From positions 39,756-103,755 of the forward strand of contig NZ_FMAH01000023.1 of assembly GCF_900094545.1 (NCBI RefSeq): a stretch of DNA of 64,000 bases. Reading direction: 5' to 3'. The notes under the pieces were generated by a model. The model searched no databases and had not been told where the DNA came from. It saw only the letters and a program-made list of their open reading frames with translations. The number at the start of each line of letters is the position of its first letter. Within the stretch, counting starts at the first letter, position 1. The position numbers were made by a program, and so were the translations under genes. Positions 45,862-53,290 of this stretch are shown piece after piece. This stretch comes from Martinezella miluonensis (GTDB taxonomy: Bacteria > Pseudomonadota > Alphaproteobacteria > Rhizobiales > Rhizobiaceae).

Positions 45862-46335
45862 ATGGCAAAGAGAATTAGTCATAAGGATTCGATATGCGGC
45901 GTCGCGAGGCCGCTTGATGCCATTGGCGATTGGTGGTCTTTGCTGATCGTCCGCGACGCCTTCAACGGCCTGCGGCGCTTCGGAGAGTTTCAGAAGAGCC
46001 TGGGTCTTGCGAAGAACATTCTTTCAGCCCGGCTACGCAATCTCGTGGACTACGGCATCATGGATGTAGCGCCTGCATCGGATGGCAGCCCCTATCAGGA
46101 ATATGTGCTTACGGAGAAGGGGCGAGGCCTATTTCCGCTTCTTGTCGCCCTTCGGCAATGGGGCGAAGATTTCTTCTTCGAACCCGGCGAGAAGCATGTG
46201 CTTCTGGTCGATCGCAAGGTTGGTATGCCGGTGCGAAAGCTGGAGCTTCGCTCGCAGGACGGCCGGGTGTTGGGACCGGAGGACACCGTCGTGACATGGG
46301 TACCAGAAGCAGGTGACGTGAAGCCCGCGCCGTAA
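45862..46335 (+). CDS. HxlR-family winged-helix regulator
   Basis: 157 residues. The HxlR domain includes a conserved N-terminal cysteine (SICGVARPLDAIGDWW), the FGEFQKSLGLAKNILSARL recognition region and the wing QEYVLTEKGRGLFP. HxlR proteins often respond to electrophiles or aldehydes through such a cysteine. It is divergent from the two hydrolase genes and is probably their regulator through the repeats at 45738-45791. The ribosome site (GAAGG) is close to the ATG. Confidence 0.9.
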   Translation: MAKRISHKDSICGVARPLDAIGDWWSLLIVRDAFNGLRRFGEFQKSLGLAKNILSARLRNLVDYGIMDVAPASDGSPYQEYVLTEKGRGLFPLLVALRQWGEDFFFEPGEKHVLLVDRKVGMPVRKLELRSQDGRVLGPEDTVVTWVPEAGDVKPAP

Positions 46336-46408
46336 GAACGGCGCTCGAGGATTGCCGCGATGTCGCAGCCCGCGAGATCAACGCGTTTGCGTCATGACTG
46401 GCATGGAA

Positions 46409-46480
46409 TCACGCTATTCCCATTGGACGGGCGGGAAACAGATGTTCGGCCATCAGGTCGATGAAGGCGCTGACCTTCAG
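46409..46480 (-). pseudogene. C-terminal stump of a LysR-type regulator gene
   Basis: The minus strand encodes LKVSAFIDLMAEHLFPARP followed by a few residues and TGA at 46409-46411. This is the characteristic end of LysR regulators. The frame loses similarity upstream of 46480, so only about 23 codons remain. It lies next to another broken gene. Confidence 0.6.
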
Positions 46481-46593
46481 CAAAATCTATGAGGTCGACG
46501 GACACAATATGCGGAATGGGATCGCATTGTTCCCAAGTCGACCACTCGCCCAGAATCGTTGTCGGCTCGCCGCCGGAGAATGCCGCTTCTTAA

Positions 46594-47098
46594 GCTCCGA
46601 TCAGTTTCTTGCTCTACGCAAGGTTTCCGAAGGGCTTTTTGTATGGGCAGCCGACAGCACTCGATCCCAGCCGCGCGCCGGAAGGTGCCGCGATCCTATG
46701 GCTGCAATTGCCCGATACGCCCCGTTTCATCAAGGGCGATGCCGCTGGCGAAATCGAGTGCCCCGCCGATGGCCGCTGGACAGAGGTATTGCGCGAAGCC
46801 TTTGCCGACCGCATCGAGGCCATGCTGCGCCGTCACATCGAGAATTTCGACGAAGCCTTGCTTTCACGACGCTGCTATTCCCCCCCGCGATCTGGAGGTC
46901 CTGAATGTCAATCTCGTCGGCGGCGACCCCTATGGCGGCTTCTGCGGGCTCGACCAATTCTTCCTCTGGCGCCCGTTCAAGACCTCGATCAATCACAAGA
47001 CCCATGTGCCCGGCCTGTATCACATCGGCGCATCGAGCCACCCCGGACCTGGCTTGGCGGGAGGATCAGGTTTCCTGCTGGCGTCGTCACTGAAATAG
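46594..47098 (+). pseudogene. Frameshifted, 5'-truncated FAD-dependent oxidoreductase (phytoene desaturase-like)
   Basis: From about 46609 the frame reads FLYGQPTALDPSRAPEG, AAILWLQLPDTP and IKGDAAGEIECP up to LLSRRCYSP. The family continues in another frame from RDLEVLNVNLVGGDPYGG through GLYHIGASSHPGPGLAGGSG. The break coincides with a run of seven Cs at 46880-46886. A stop at 46591 and the lack of any N-terminal FAD-binding domain show that the 5' part is gone. The C-terminal region matches NAD(P)/FAD-dependent oxidoreductases related to phytoene desaturase. A sequencing error could explain the frameshift but not the missing front. Confidence 0.7.
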
Positions 47099-47739
47099 AC
47101 GGCGGCTGTTCGCGCGAGAAGAATTGACGGCGGTGTCGGCTTCATCTCGCTTCAGCGACGATCTAAAGTCGAGGCCTGGAGTCCGATAATCGACTGAGCA
47201 TCGGCCAAAGCTCACTTCCCAAGATCCTTGTATTGCGACGGCGCTCTCTTTCGCCCCGCACCTCGACTGCGCGAACTTCCTTTGATGGATTTAATGCAAG
47301 GGTAGAGCGTTTCGCAATGAGCCTGCCCATCCGGGCAGGTTCGCTAAGTCTGCGGCAAATGCTAATATTCTAAATACCGGCTCGGGCACCACCTACGAGC
47401 CGGATTGCGCAGCGTCCGGCGACGATAGCCATGCCCCAATCATTGTCGTCGGACACGCGCCCTTTTTCTCAGCAAGCCAATGTGCTCTTTGCTGCGGCCG
47501 ACGGGTCGTGATCTTGATCCTCCTGCTCCCGCCGCCCTTCTTCTCCTGCATGCCCGTTGGTTTGAGCAAATGAAGGCTGCCAGTTCAGTTTCATAGCGCG
47601 CATCGAGCGTCGCCTCCGGGCGCTCAGCACCAAGACATTACGTGAGCCTTGCAAAAGCAGCATGCCTCGCTTGCAGGCATGTGCATTTTATTTAGGCGGG
47701 TAAATGCATATCTAGCGGTCAGACACAAAGGAGACAGAG
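47099..47739. other. Gene-poor region with two hairpins
   Basis: 641 bases without a convincing gene; a 64-codon minus-strand frame at 47469-47663 looks spurious. CCTGCCC/GGGCAGG (47322-47339) is a 7-bp stem with a 4-base loop. CATGCCT/AGGCATG (47661-47681) is followed by TGCATTTTATTT and resembles a plus-strand terminator without an obvious gene before it, so an unannotated small RNA is possible. Confidence 0.4.
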
Positions 47740-47886
47740 ATGAGAGTTATCGAGAAGATTAAACGTTTTTCCGCAGTCCGCAAAGCAATCCGTGAGCTTT
47801 CCGCATTGGACGACCATGCGCTCGCCGATCTTGGCATTTCCCGTTCGCATATCGCTTATGCGGTCAACGGAACCCGTGGCATCTAA
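47740..47886 (+). CDS. DUF1127 small protein
   Basis: 48 residues, too short for most gene callers. AAAGGAGA lies six bases before the ATG. It has an Arg/Lys-rich start and the DUF1127 core ELSALDDHALADLGISRSHI. Such arginine-rich proteins are common in alphaproteobacteria, and some influence RNA metabolism or phosphate and carbon homeostasis. A short hairpin with T-run follows immediately, so it is probably a monocistronic transcript. Confidence 0.88.
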   Translation: MRVIEKIKRFSAVRKAIRELSALDDHALADLGISRSHIAYAVNGTRGI

Positions 47887-47905
47887 GCGTTATCCGGACG
47901 CTTTT
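47885..47905 (+). terminator. Rho-independent terminator of the DUF1127 gene
   Basis: AAGCGT-TATCCGG-ACGCTT followed by TT: a 6-bp stem overlapping the stop codon, with a short T-run. Confidence 0.5.
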
Positions 47906-48393
47906 CCTGCCGGCTGATCGAACTGAGCGAACCGTGAAGCGGATTGGGATGGAAACATCCCGTTGTTGCCGCCGGCTCGCTGAGAACTAGCTTTCCAGAA
48001 GCACAGCGGAGGTTTCTGGAGTTTCCAGGCGGCTTTAATGCCGCCATTTGACTTTGCCCCGTGCAGTTTATCTCAACGGCGAAGACATGCTCCGAACCAG
48101 CATCCCCGCAATGAGCCGGCCCTGGTAGTTTACCGCACACGCTGGCCTCGCGAGACGTCGCCGCAAGGGTTTATCCGATGCAGTCTCGGCACGGCTGGCT
48201 TCGGTATCTCAATCGCCAATTCCGGCCTCTATAGCGATAGTCCGCCAGACTGCTGTTTCGCATCGGATAACGATACCATCAACATTGCCAATGACGCCGT
48301 CTCTTAGACAAGGATAGGCAGGCCAGTGCGAAGCCGGCCAATCAGGGCGAATGATATGTCGTTGCCCATTGCAGAGAGTTTAGTTTGGCGCTC
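47906..48393. other. Intergenic region, no gene recognised
   Basis: About 490 bases. Open frames at 48038-48307 (+) and 47883-48140 (-) have no ribosome site or family features. With the stumps upstream this belongs to a decayed stretch running from 46340 to 48390. Confidence 0.4.
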
Positions 48394-49026
48394 CTATTCG
48401 CGCGGCAGGACACCGCGCAAAACCGTTTCAGCGATCGTCTGGGCCGCCATTTCATAGTCCTCGACTTTCAACCGGGACTTTTTCAAGCCATCGGCGGCAA
48501 TCGGTTCGAACTCGGCGTAGAACTGCGTTGACGCCCAGAGCATGATGAACAGGTGTCGGGGATCGACTGGCAGGATTTTGCCTTCGGCAATCCAGCCCTC
48601 GATCACGGCGACATGCTTATCAGTGACGTCGCGAATATGCTGGCGATCCTTCTTCTTCAGAAAGCGAGCACCCTGGATGATTTCGCTGGCAAAGAGCCGG
48701 GTCTCGGCGATGTTCTTGCGGGTATAATCGAGCTTGGCGCGAATGTAGAGGCGAAAGGCATCGGCCGGCTCGCGATCGGCGGTGATGAATTTCAGTGCGT
48801 TGTCCCATCCGTCGAGCAGGTGAGCGATGATCGCTGTGTAGATCTGCTCCTTCGACGAAAAGTAGTAATAGACGTTTGCCTTCGGCAAGCCGGAGGCTTC
48901 CGCGATTTCTGCAATCCGGGTGCCGTCATAGCCCTTGCGCGAAAAGATCTCGATTCCAGCCTTGATGATCAGCCGAATGTTGCGCTCGCGGATTTTTTCG
49001 TCCGGTTCATTGTGTTCGCGTGGCAT
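48394..49026 (-). CDS. TetR-family regulator, RutR-like
   Basis: 210 residues from ATG at 49026; an upstream open extension to 49182 starts inside the operator and is unlikely. The TetR helix-turn-helix is RIAEIAEASGLPKANVYYYF, and the long C-terminal domain resembles RutR (RDVTDKHVAVIEGWIAEG, HLFIMLWASTQFYAEF). RutR proteins sense uracil or thymine and bind TTGACCA-N2-TGGTCAA. Two such sites lie in the adjacent divergent promoter, and the facing operon is nucleobase/nucleoside-related, which supports the assignment. Confidence 0.88.
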   Translation of the reverse strand: MPREHNEPDEKIRERNIRLIIKAGIEIFSRKGYDGTRIAEIAEASGLPKANVYYYFSSKEQIYTAIIAHLLDGWDNALKFITADREPADAFRLYIRAKLDYTRKNIAETRLFASEIIQGARFLKKKDRQHIRDVTDKHVAVIEGWIAEGKILPVDPRHLFIMLWASTQFYAEFEPIAADGLKKSRLKVEDYEMAAQTIAETVLRGVLPRE

Positions 49027-49167
49027 GCCCGCTCCGTCTTCCAATTTCCCATGCTTTGGACCGGCACTTGCAAATGGCAACAGCACACATTCGCCAAAGC
49101 CCGCTTTTCCACTGAAAAGCAAGGGCTGGCACCAATCCAAAAAGTTGACGATGTGATCAGGAAAAAC

Positions 49168-49181
49168 TGACCAAGTCGTCA
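49168..49181. promoter_or_regulatory. RutR-like operator 1
   Basis: TGACCAAGTCGTCA matches the RutR core TGACCA-N2-TGGTCA at all but one position. Confidence 0.6.
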
Positions 49182-49200
49182 TTTTTTTACTTTTAATAAG

Positions 49201-49230
49201 TTGACACTTTGGTCAGGTTTTGTCTAGTCT
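49201..49230 (+). promoter_or_regulatory. Promoter with overlapping RutR-like operator 2
   Basis: TTGACACTTTGGTCAG (49201-49216) is an imperfect RutR-type dyad whose first six bases are also a perfect -35 box (TTGACA). A weak -10, TAGTCT or an offset of it, lies at about 49224-49230. Binding here would block the promoter of the downstream operon. Confidence 0.55.
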
Positions 49231-49264
49231 TCATCCAGCAAGCGAAGACGCGGGGGACGATTTC

Positions 49265-50116
49265 GTGCCAATGACTTTAAAAGATGCGATGGCGGAAGCG
49301 TTTGCCGGCTGGGAAGGGGATCTGCCGCCCGACTGGCGCGCCGCCTTGGGTAGCGTTGGCGATGATTTCAGCCGTATCGACGCGGATCTGGAATTCGAGG
49401 CCTGGGAGCCGATATTTCCGGTGCGCCGCGGACGCCATTTTCCCGGTCAACCCAAGGGTGCGCATGCGCTCGCAGCCTTCGACGGGATCGCGCCACAGGA
49501 AGTCCGTTGTATGATCCTCGGCCAGGATCCTTATCCAGAGCCGGGTTTTGCCACTGGTCGCGCGTTCGAGGCGGGCAATCTCGCGTCATGGAACGAGCTC
49601 GACAAAATGTTCTCGAAGAGCATCCGTGCCTATATGCAACTCATCGCCGCAGCGCGGACCGGTAATCAGAACCTTTCCGAAAGCTTCGAGCGCTGGCCGG
49701 ACGTCCGACAGATGCTTTGCGATCCGGATTGCGGTTTCGAGGGGCCAAGCGCGATCGGTGACCGTTGGGTTCGTCAGGGCGTGCTTCTGCTCAATGCTTC
49801 GCTGACGCTTTCGCGTTTCAAGGTCGACGTAGATCCGCATCAGGCGAGGGGACATCTGCCTTTTTGGCGACCGCTGATGCTCAAAGTGATCGCCACCTTG
49901 CGTGAGCGCGATCAGCCGATCGTCTTCATAGGCTTTGGCGATGCCGCGGCTGACATCCTTGCGGAAGCCGGCCTCAGCGAATGCGTATCCGGCAACTGTG
50001 CCTTGATTTTACGCGATCATCCCGCTTTTGCCGAGCATGTACTCGGTCGGGAAAATCCATTTCTTCTTTGCAATTCCTATCTTGAGGCGAGGGGCGCAAG
50101 CCCCGTCGCATGGTAA
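49265..50116 (+). CDS. Uracil-DNA-glycosylase-like protein with altered motifs
   Basis: 283 residues from GTG at 49265 (GGGGGA eight bases before) or ATG at 49271; the earlier open frame overlaps the promoter. Motif 1 reads GQDPYPE where family 1 UDG has GQDPYH, keeping the catalytic aspartate and tyrosine. LLLNASLTL keeps the uracil-recognising asparagine. The C-terminal RDHPAFAEH keeps a histidine, but the usual HPSPLS is changed. It heads an operon for nucleobase/nucleoside uptake and deamination, so it may be a housekeeping-type repair enzyme or a repurposed base-binding protein. The fold is likely; the activity is open. Confidence 0.75.
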   Translation: MPMTLKDAMAEAFAGWEGDLPPDWRAALGSVGDDFSRIDADLEFEAWEPIFPVRRGRHFPGQPKGAHALAAFDGIAPQEVRCMILGQDPYPEPGFATGRAFEAGNLASWNELDKMFSKSIRAYMQLIAAARTGNQNLSESFERWPDVRQMLCDPDCGFEGPSAIGDRWVRQGVLLLNASLTLSRFKVDVDPHQARGHLPFWRPLMLKVIATLRERDQPIVFIGFGDAAADILAEAGLSECVSGNCALILRDHPAFAEHVLGRENPFLLCNSYLEARGASPVAW

Positions 50117-50119
50117 GCC

Positions 50120-51745
50120 ATGACAATTTCGTCGGAATACGACTACATCATCGTTGGTGCCGGCTCCGCCGGCTGCGTGCTTGCGAACCGCCTGTCGAAA
50201 GACCCGAAGACCCGCGTGCTGTTACTTGAAGCAGGCGGCAAGGATCGCAATCCGCTGTTTCGCCTGCCTATGCTGATGGGCAAACTGTTTCACTCGGGCA
50301 TCTACAATTGGCATTATCACACAGAGCCGGAGCCCTCTCTCAATAACCGTTCGCTCTATTGGCCACGCGGCAAGGTTCTCGGCGGCACCTCCACGATCAA
50401 CGGCATGATCTATGTCCGCGGCAATCGGCACGACTATGATCGATGGTCGCAGTTCGGCCTGCCTGGCTGGTCCTATGACGAAGTCTTGCCCGCCTTTCGC
50501 CGTTCGGAATTCCATGTGCAGCGTAACGGACAGTTTCATGGGGACGGAGGCGAACTGACGGTCTGCCGTGCGCGCGGTCACAACCCATTGATGGATGTGT
50601 TTTGCGAGGCGGGGCAACAGGCCGGTTATCCCTTGAATGACGATTTCAATGGCGAGACGCAGGAAGGTTTCGGCCGCTACGATTTCACCATTCGAAAAGG
50701 CAAGCGCTGGTCCACGTCCTGGGCTTTCCTTCGCCCTGCGATGCACCGCGCCAACCTCACGGTGATCACGGGTGCTGAGACCACACGCCTGCTGATCGAG
50801 AATGGTAGAGCAACCGGCGTCGAGTATATTAAAGCCGGAAATGTGTCGGTGGCGCGCTCCGCGGGCGAAATCGTGCTCTCTGCCGGGGTTGTCAATACGC
50901 CCAAGGCACTGCTGCTATCGGGTATTGGTCCGGCCGACGAACTGAAGGCAATTGGAATCAAGCCGCTTCTCGATCTACCAGGGGTCGGCAAGAATCTTCA
51001 GGATCATGTCGATTGCGTTATGAGTTGGGAGTGCCGTCAACCCATAACCCTGTTCGGCGATTTACGCGCCGACAAGCTGATCCCCGCCGTCGCACAGGGA
51101 ATGCTGTTCGGCGAAGGTATCACCACGACCTTTCCCTATGAGGCCGGCGCATTCGTCCGCTCCAATGATGGATTGGTCGCGCCCGACATCCAGCTCCACT
51201 TCATGCCGGCGCTGGAAAAGACTGCCAATCTGCATTTTCCCAATCCGTTCCGTAAAAAGCAACGTGTCGAAGCCAATCATGGCTTCACCATTCGCGTCGG
51301 GCCGGTCAATCCGGTCAGCCGGGGCGAGATCACGCTGCGATCCACCAATCCCACCGACAAGCCGAAGATCCTCGCAAACTACCTGCGTGACGATTTCGAC
51401 GTCCGGACCATGATCGACGCCATTCGATTGACGCGCGATATCGTTGGCCAGAAGGCTTTCGATGGTTATCGCGGACTTGAGCTGGCGCCTGGGCCAGCGG
51501 CGAAAAGCGATGCTGATCTGACCACGTGGCTGCGCGCTACTGCCATGACCACCTTCCACCCCGTCGGCACGGCCAAGATGGGCAACGACCCAATGGCCGT
51601 TGTCGATGCAGAGCTCAAGGTGCACGGCATCGATGGCCTACGAGTGGCCGATGCCTCGATAATGCCGATCATCTCCAGCGGCAACACCAATGCCCCAGCC
51701 ATCATGATCGGCGAAAAATGCGCCGAATTCATCCTGAACGCTTGA
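50120..51745 (+). CDS. GMC-family FAD oxidoreductase (choline dehydrogenase-like)
   Basis: 541 residues, starting three bases after the upstream stop. FAD-binding YIIVGAGSAGCVLANRLS is at the N-terminus, the GMC signatures WPRGKVLGGTSTINGMIYVRG and EIVLSAGVVNTPKALLLSGI are present, and the catalytic histidine is in TTFHPVGTAKMG near the C-terminus. GMC enzymes oxidise alcohols. A role on the sugar or a hydroxylated base from nucleoside breakdown is inferred from the operon only. Confidence 0.9.
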   Translation: MTISSEYDYIIVGAGSAGCVLANRLSKDPKTRVLLLEAGGKDRNPLFRLPMLMGKLFHSGIYNWHYHTEPEPSLNNRSLYWPRGKVLGGTSTINGMIYVRGNRHDYDRWSQFGLPGWSYDEVLPAFRRSEFHVQRNGQFHGDGGELTVCRARGHNPLMDVFCEAGQQAGYPLNDDFNGETQEGFGRYDFTIRKGKRWSTSWAFLRPAMHRANLTVITGAETTRLLIENGRATGVEYIKAGNVSVARSAGEIVLSAGVVNTPKALLLSGIGPADELKAIGIKPLLDLPGVGKNLQDHVDCVMSWECRQPITLFGDLRADKLIPAVAQGMLFGEGITTTFPYEAGAFVRSNDGLVAPDIQLHFMPALEKTANLHFPNPFRKKQRVEANHGFTIRVGPVNPVSRGEITLRSTNPTDKPKILANYLRDDFDVRTMIDAIRLTRDIVGQKAFDGYRGLELAPGPAAKSDADLTTWLRATAMTTFHPVGTAKMGNDPMAVVDAELKVHGIDGLRVADASIMPIISSGNTNAPAIMIGEKCAEFILNA

Positions 51746-51758
51746 AGGAAGCAAAAGA

Positions 51759-52079
51759 ATGATCCTCGAACACCGCACCTATACCTTCAAACCGGGCACG
51801 GTCGACAAATGGATGAAGAAGTACGAAGCCGAGGGCCTGCCGATCCAGAAGCGGCATCTCAACCGGTTCGTCGGGCTGTACGTTTCGGAGATCGGGGTGC
51901 TGCACACCACCGTGCTGATGTGGGCCTATGACAGCCTTGCCGACCGCGAGGCACGTCGCCAGGCCATGTATGCCGATCCGGAATGGCAATCCTTCATTGC
52001 AGGCGTCTGGGCGCTTGATGCCATCCAGAAGCAGGATGTCATGATCATGAATCCGGCGCCCTATTCGCCGCTCGCCTAG
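51759..52079 (+). CDS. NIPSNAP-family small protein
   Basis: 106 residues, 13 bases after the GMC gene. It begins ILEHRTYTFKPGTVDKWM and has the ferredoxin-like dimeric barrel pattern of NIPSNAP proteins (GVLHTTVLMWAYDSLADREA). The biochemical role is unknown; it may assist the GMC oxidoreductase or handle an unstable intermediate. Confidence 0.85.
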   Translation: MILEHRTYTFKPGTVDKWMKKYEAEGLPIQKRHLNRFVGLYVSEIGVLHTTVLMWAYDSLADREARRQAMYADPEWQSFIAGVWALDAIQKQDVMIMNPAPYSPLA

Positions 52080-52130
52080 GAAAATTTAGTAGCGCGACTT
52101 TAAACAACTAAAAGAGAGGGAACTGCACAT

Positions 52131-53195
52131 ATGAAAAACACCAAAATTGACAATGATCTTTCCCGCGGGTTCGATCGCCGTACTTTCCTCCAGCTCGGCG
52201 CCGGCGCGGCAGCGTTCAGCCTGGCCACCGGGCTACTGCCGGAAGCGGCGCGGGCAGCCGGCGGTCTGGTTGCGCTGGTTCATACGCAGGCGGCCGGAGA
52301 CAACGGCCCGGTCGATGCGATGATTGCGAAGCTCAAGCAGCTGTCCACGGAGCAGGGTTTTACCTATCGCGCCGTCTACGCACAGGATCCCGCAACCTAC
52401 GAGACCGTGTTCCGCACGCTCGGAGATGCCGGCGCATCCATTATCGTCTCGACCTTCAATGAGGTTGCGGAACCATTCAAGGCGCTTGCCCCTTCCTATC
52501 CCAACACCAAATGGATTCAGCTGTTTGCCGACCCCTTTGAGCCGGCCATCCCGAACGTCGTCACGGTTTCCTATGACTATTATCTCGGCTGCTACCTTTC
52601 CGGCGTTTTCGCCGCGAAGATGTCGAAGACCGGCAAGATCGGCTTCATCGGCGGCGTCTCTATTCCGCCGCTCAACGCAGACTTCAACGCGCTGAAAGCC
52701 GGTGTCCATTCGGTCAATCCGAATGCCACGGTGACAGCTGCTTTCGCGGGGTCGTTCCAGGATCCGGCCAAGGGTCAGGAAATTGCGACGCAAATGTTTA
52801 ACGATGGCATCGACTATATACAGACCGATGCGGCAGCCACCGATGGCGGCATCATTTCTGCGGCCAACGAGAAGGAAGGCCGCATGGTTAGTTGCCTGTC
52901 GCCGGCACAATTCGCGCTTGGCCCGAAATCGGTGATTTCGATCGTCGGCCTGGATTACGGCGTGTCGCTTTACAACGAGGTCGGCAAAGCGCTGGGAACC
53001 GGATGGAAAGGTGGCACCCACGAACATACCGGCCTTGGAACCGATGTCATCAACTTCATTCCCTCGCCATTGTTTGCCGAGCATGGGCCGGCTGCGCTGA
53101 CCGCGACGGCAAAGGAAGCCTTGAAGGATGTCGACAAGGTGCGTGCCGGCATTCTCGGCGGTTCCGTTAAGGTCGACTTCAATACAACCCTATAG
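52131..53195 (+). CDS. BMP-family nucleoside-binding ABC protein (Tat-exported)
   Basis: 354 residues with a twin-arginine leader FDRRTFLQLGAGAAAFSL cleaved near ARAAG. The BMP/PnrA-type fold is seen in ALVHTQAAGDNGPVDAMI, TVSYDYYLGCYLSGVFAAKM, FIGGVSIPPLNADF and DYIQTDAAATDGG. Proteins of this family bind purine or pyrimidine nucleosides. It is followed by two intergenic hairpins and then by the ATPase and two permeases of the same transporter class. Confidence 0.91.
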   Translation: MKNTKIDNDLSRGFDRRTFLQLGAGAAAFSLATGLLPEAARAAGGLVALVHTQAAGDNGPVDAMIAKLKQLSTEQGFTYRAVYAQDPATYETVFRTLGDAGASIIVSTFNEVAEPFKALAPSYPNTKWIQLFADPFEPAIPNVVTVSYDYYLGCYLSGVFAAKMSKTGKIGFIGGVSIPPLNADFNALKAGVHSVNPNATVTAAFAGSFQDPAKGQEIATQMFNDGIDYIQTDAAATDGGIISAANEKEGRMVSCLSPAQFALGPKSVISIVGLDYGVSLYNEVGKALGTGWKGGTHEHTGLGTDVINFIPSPLFAEHGPAALTATAKEALKDVDKVRAGILGGSVKVDFNTTL

Positions 53196-53207
53196 GCGCT
53201 GCGTTAG

Positions 53208-53265
53208 CCGGCCGCACGAGGGCGGCCGGTAGGGTATCTGAGGTCCCGGCGGCAGCGTCGGGACC
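53208..53265 (+). other. Tandem hairpins after the BMP gene
   Basis: First stem CCGGCCGC / GCGGCCGG (53208-53229, perfect 8 bp); second stem GGTCCCG / CGGGACC (53242-53265, 7 bp). No T-run. They probably favour binding-protein mRNA over the downstream transporter genes. Confidence 0.55.
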
Positions 53266-53290
53266 GTTGAATCATGTCGGAAAGCTCTTC

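Noticed and set aside
46461..46904. 147-codon plus-strand frame overlapping the broken oxidoreductase
   Set aside because: It is in a different frame from the conserved oxidoreductase motifs and crosses the LysR stump; a by-product of the decayed region.
47469..47663. 64-codon minus-strand frame rich in Arg and Glu
   Set aside because: Low-complexity composition, no ribosome site, no similarity to a known family.
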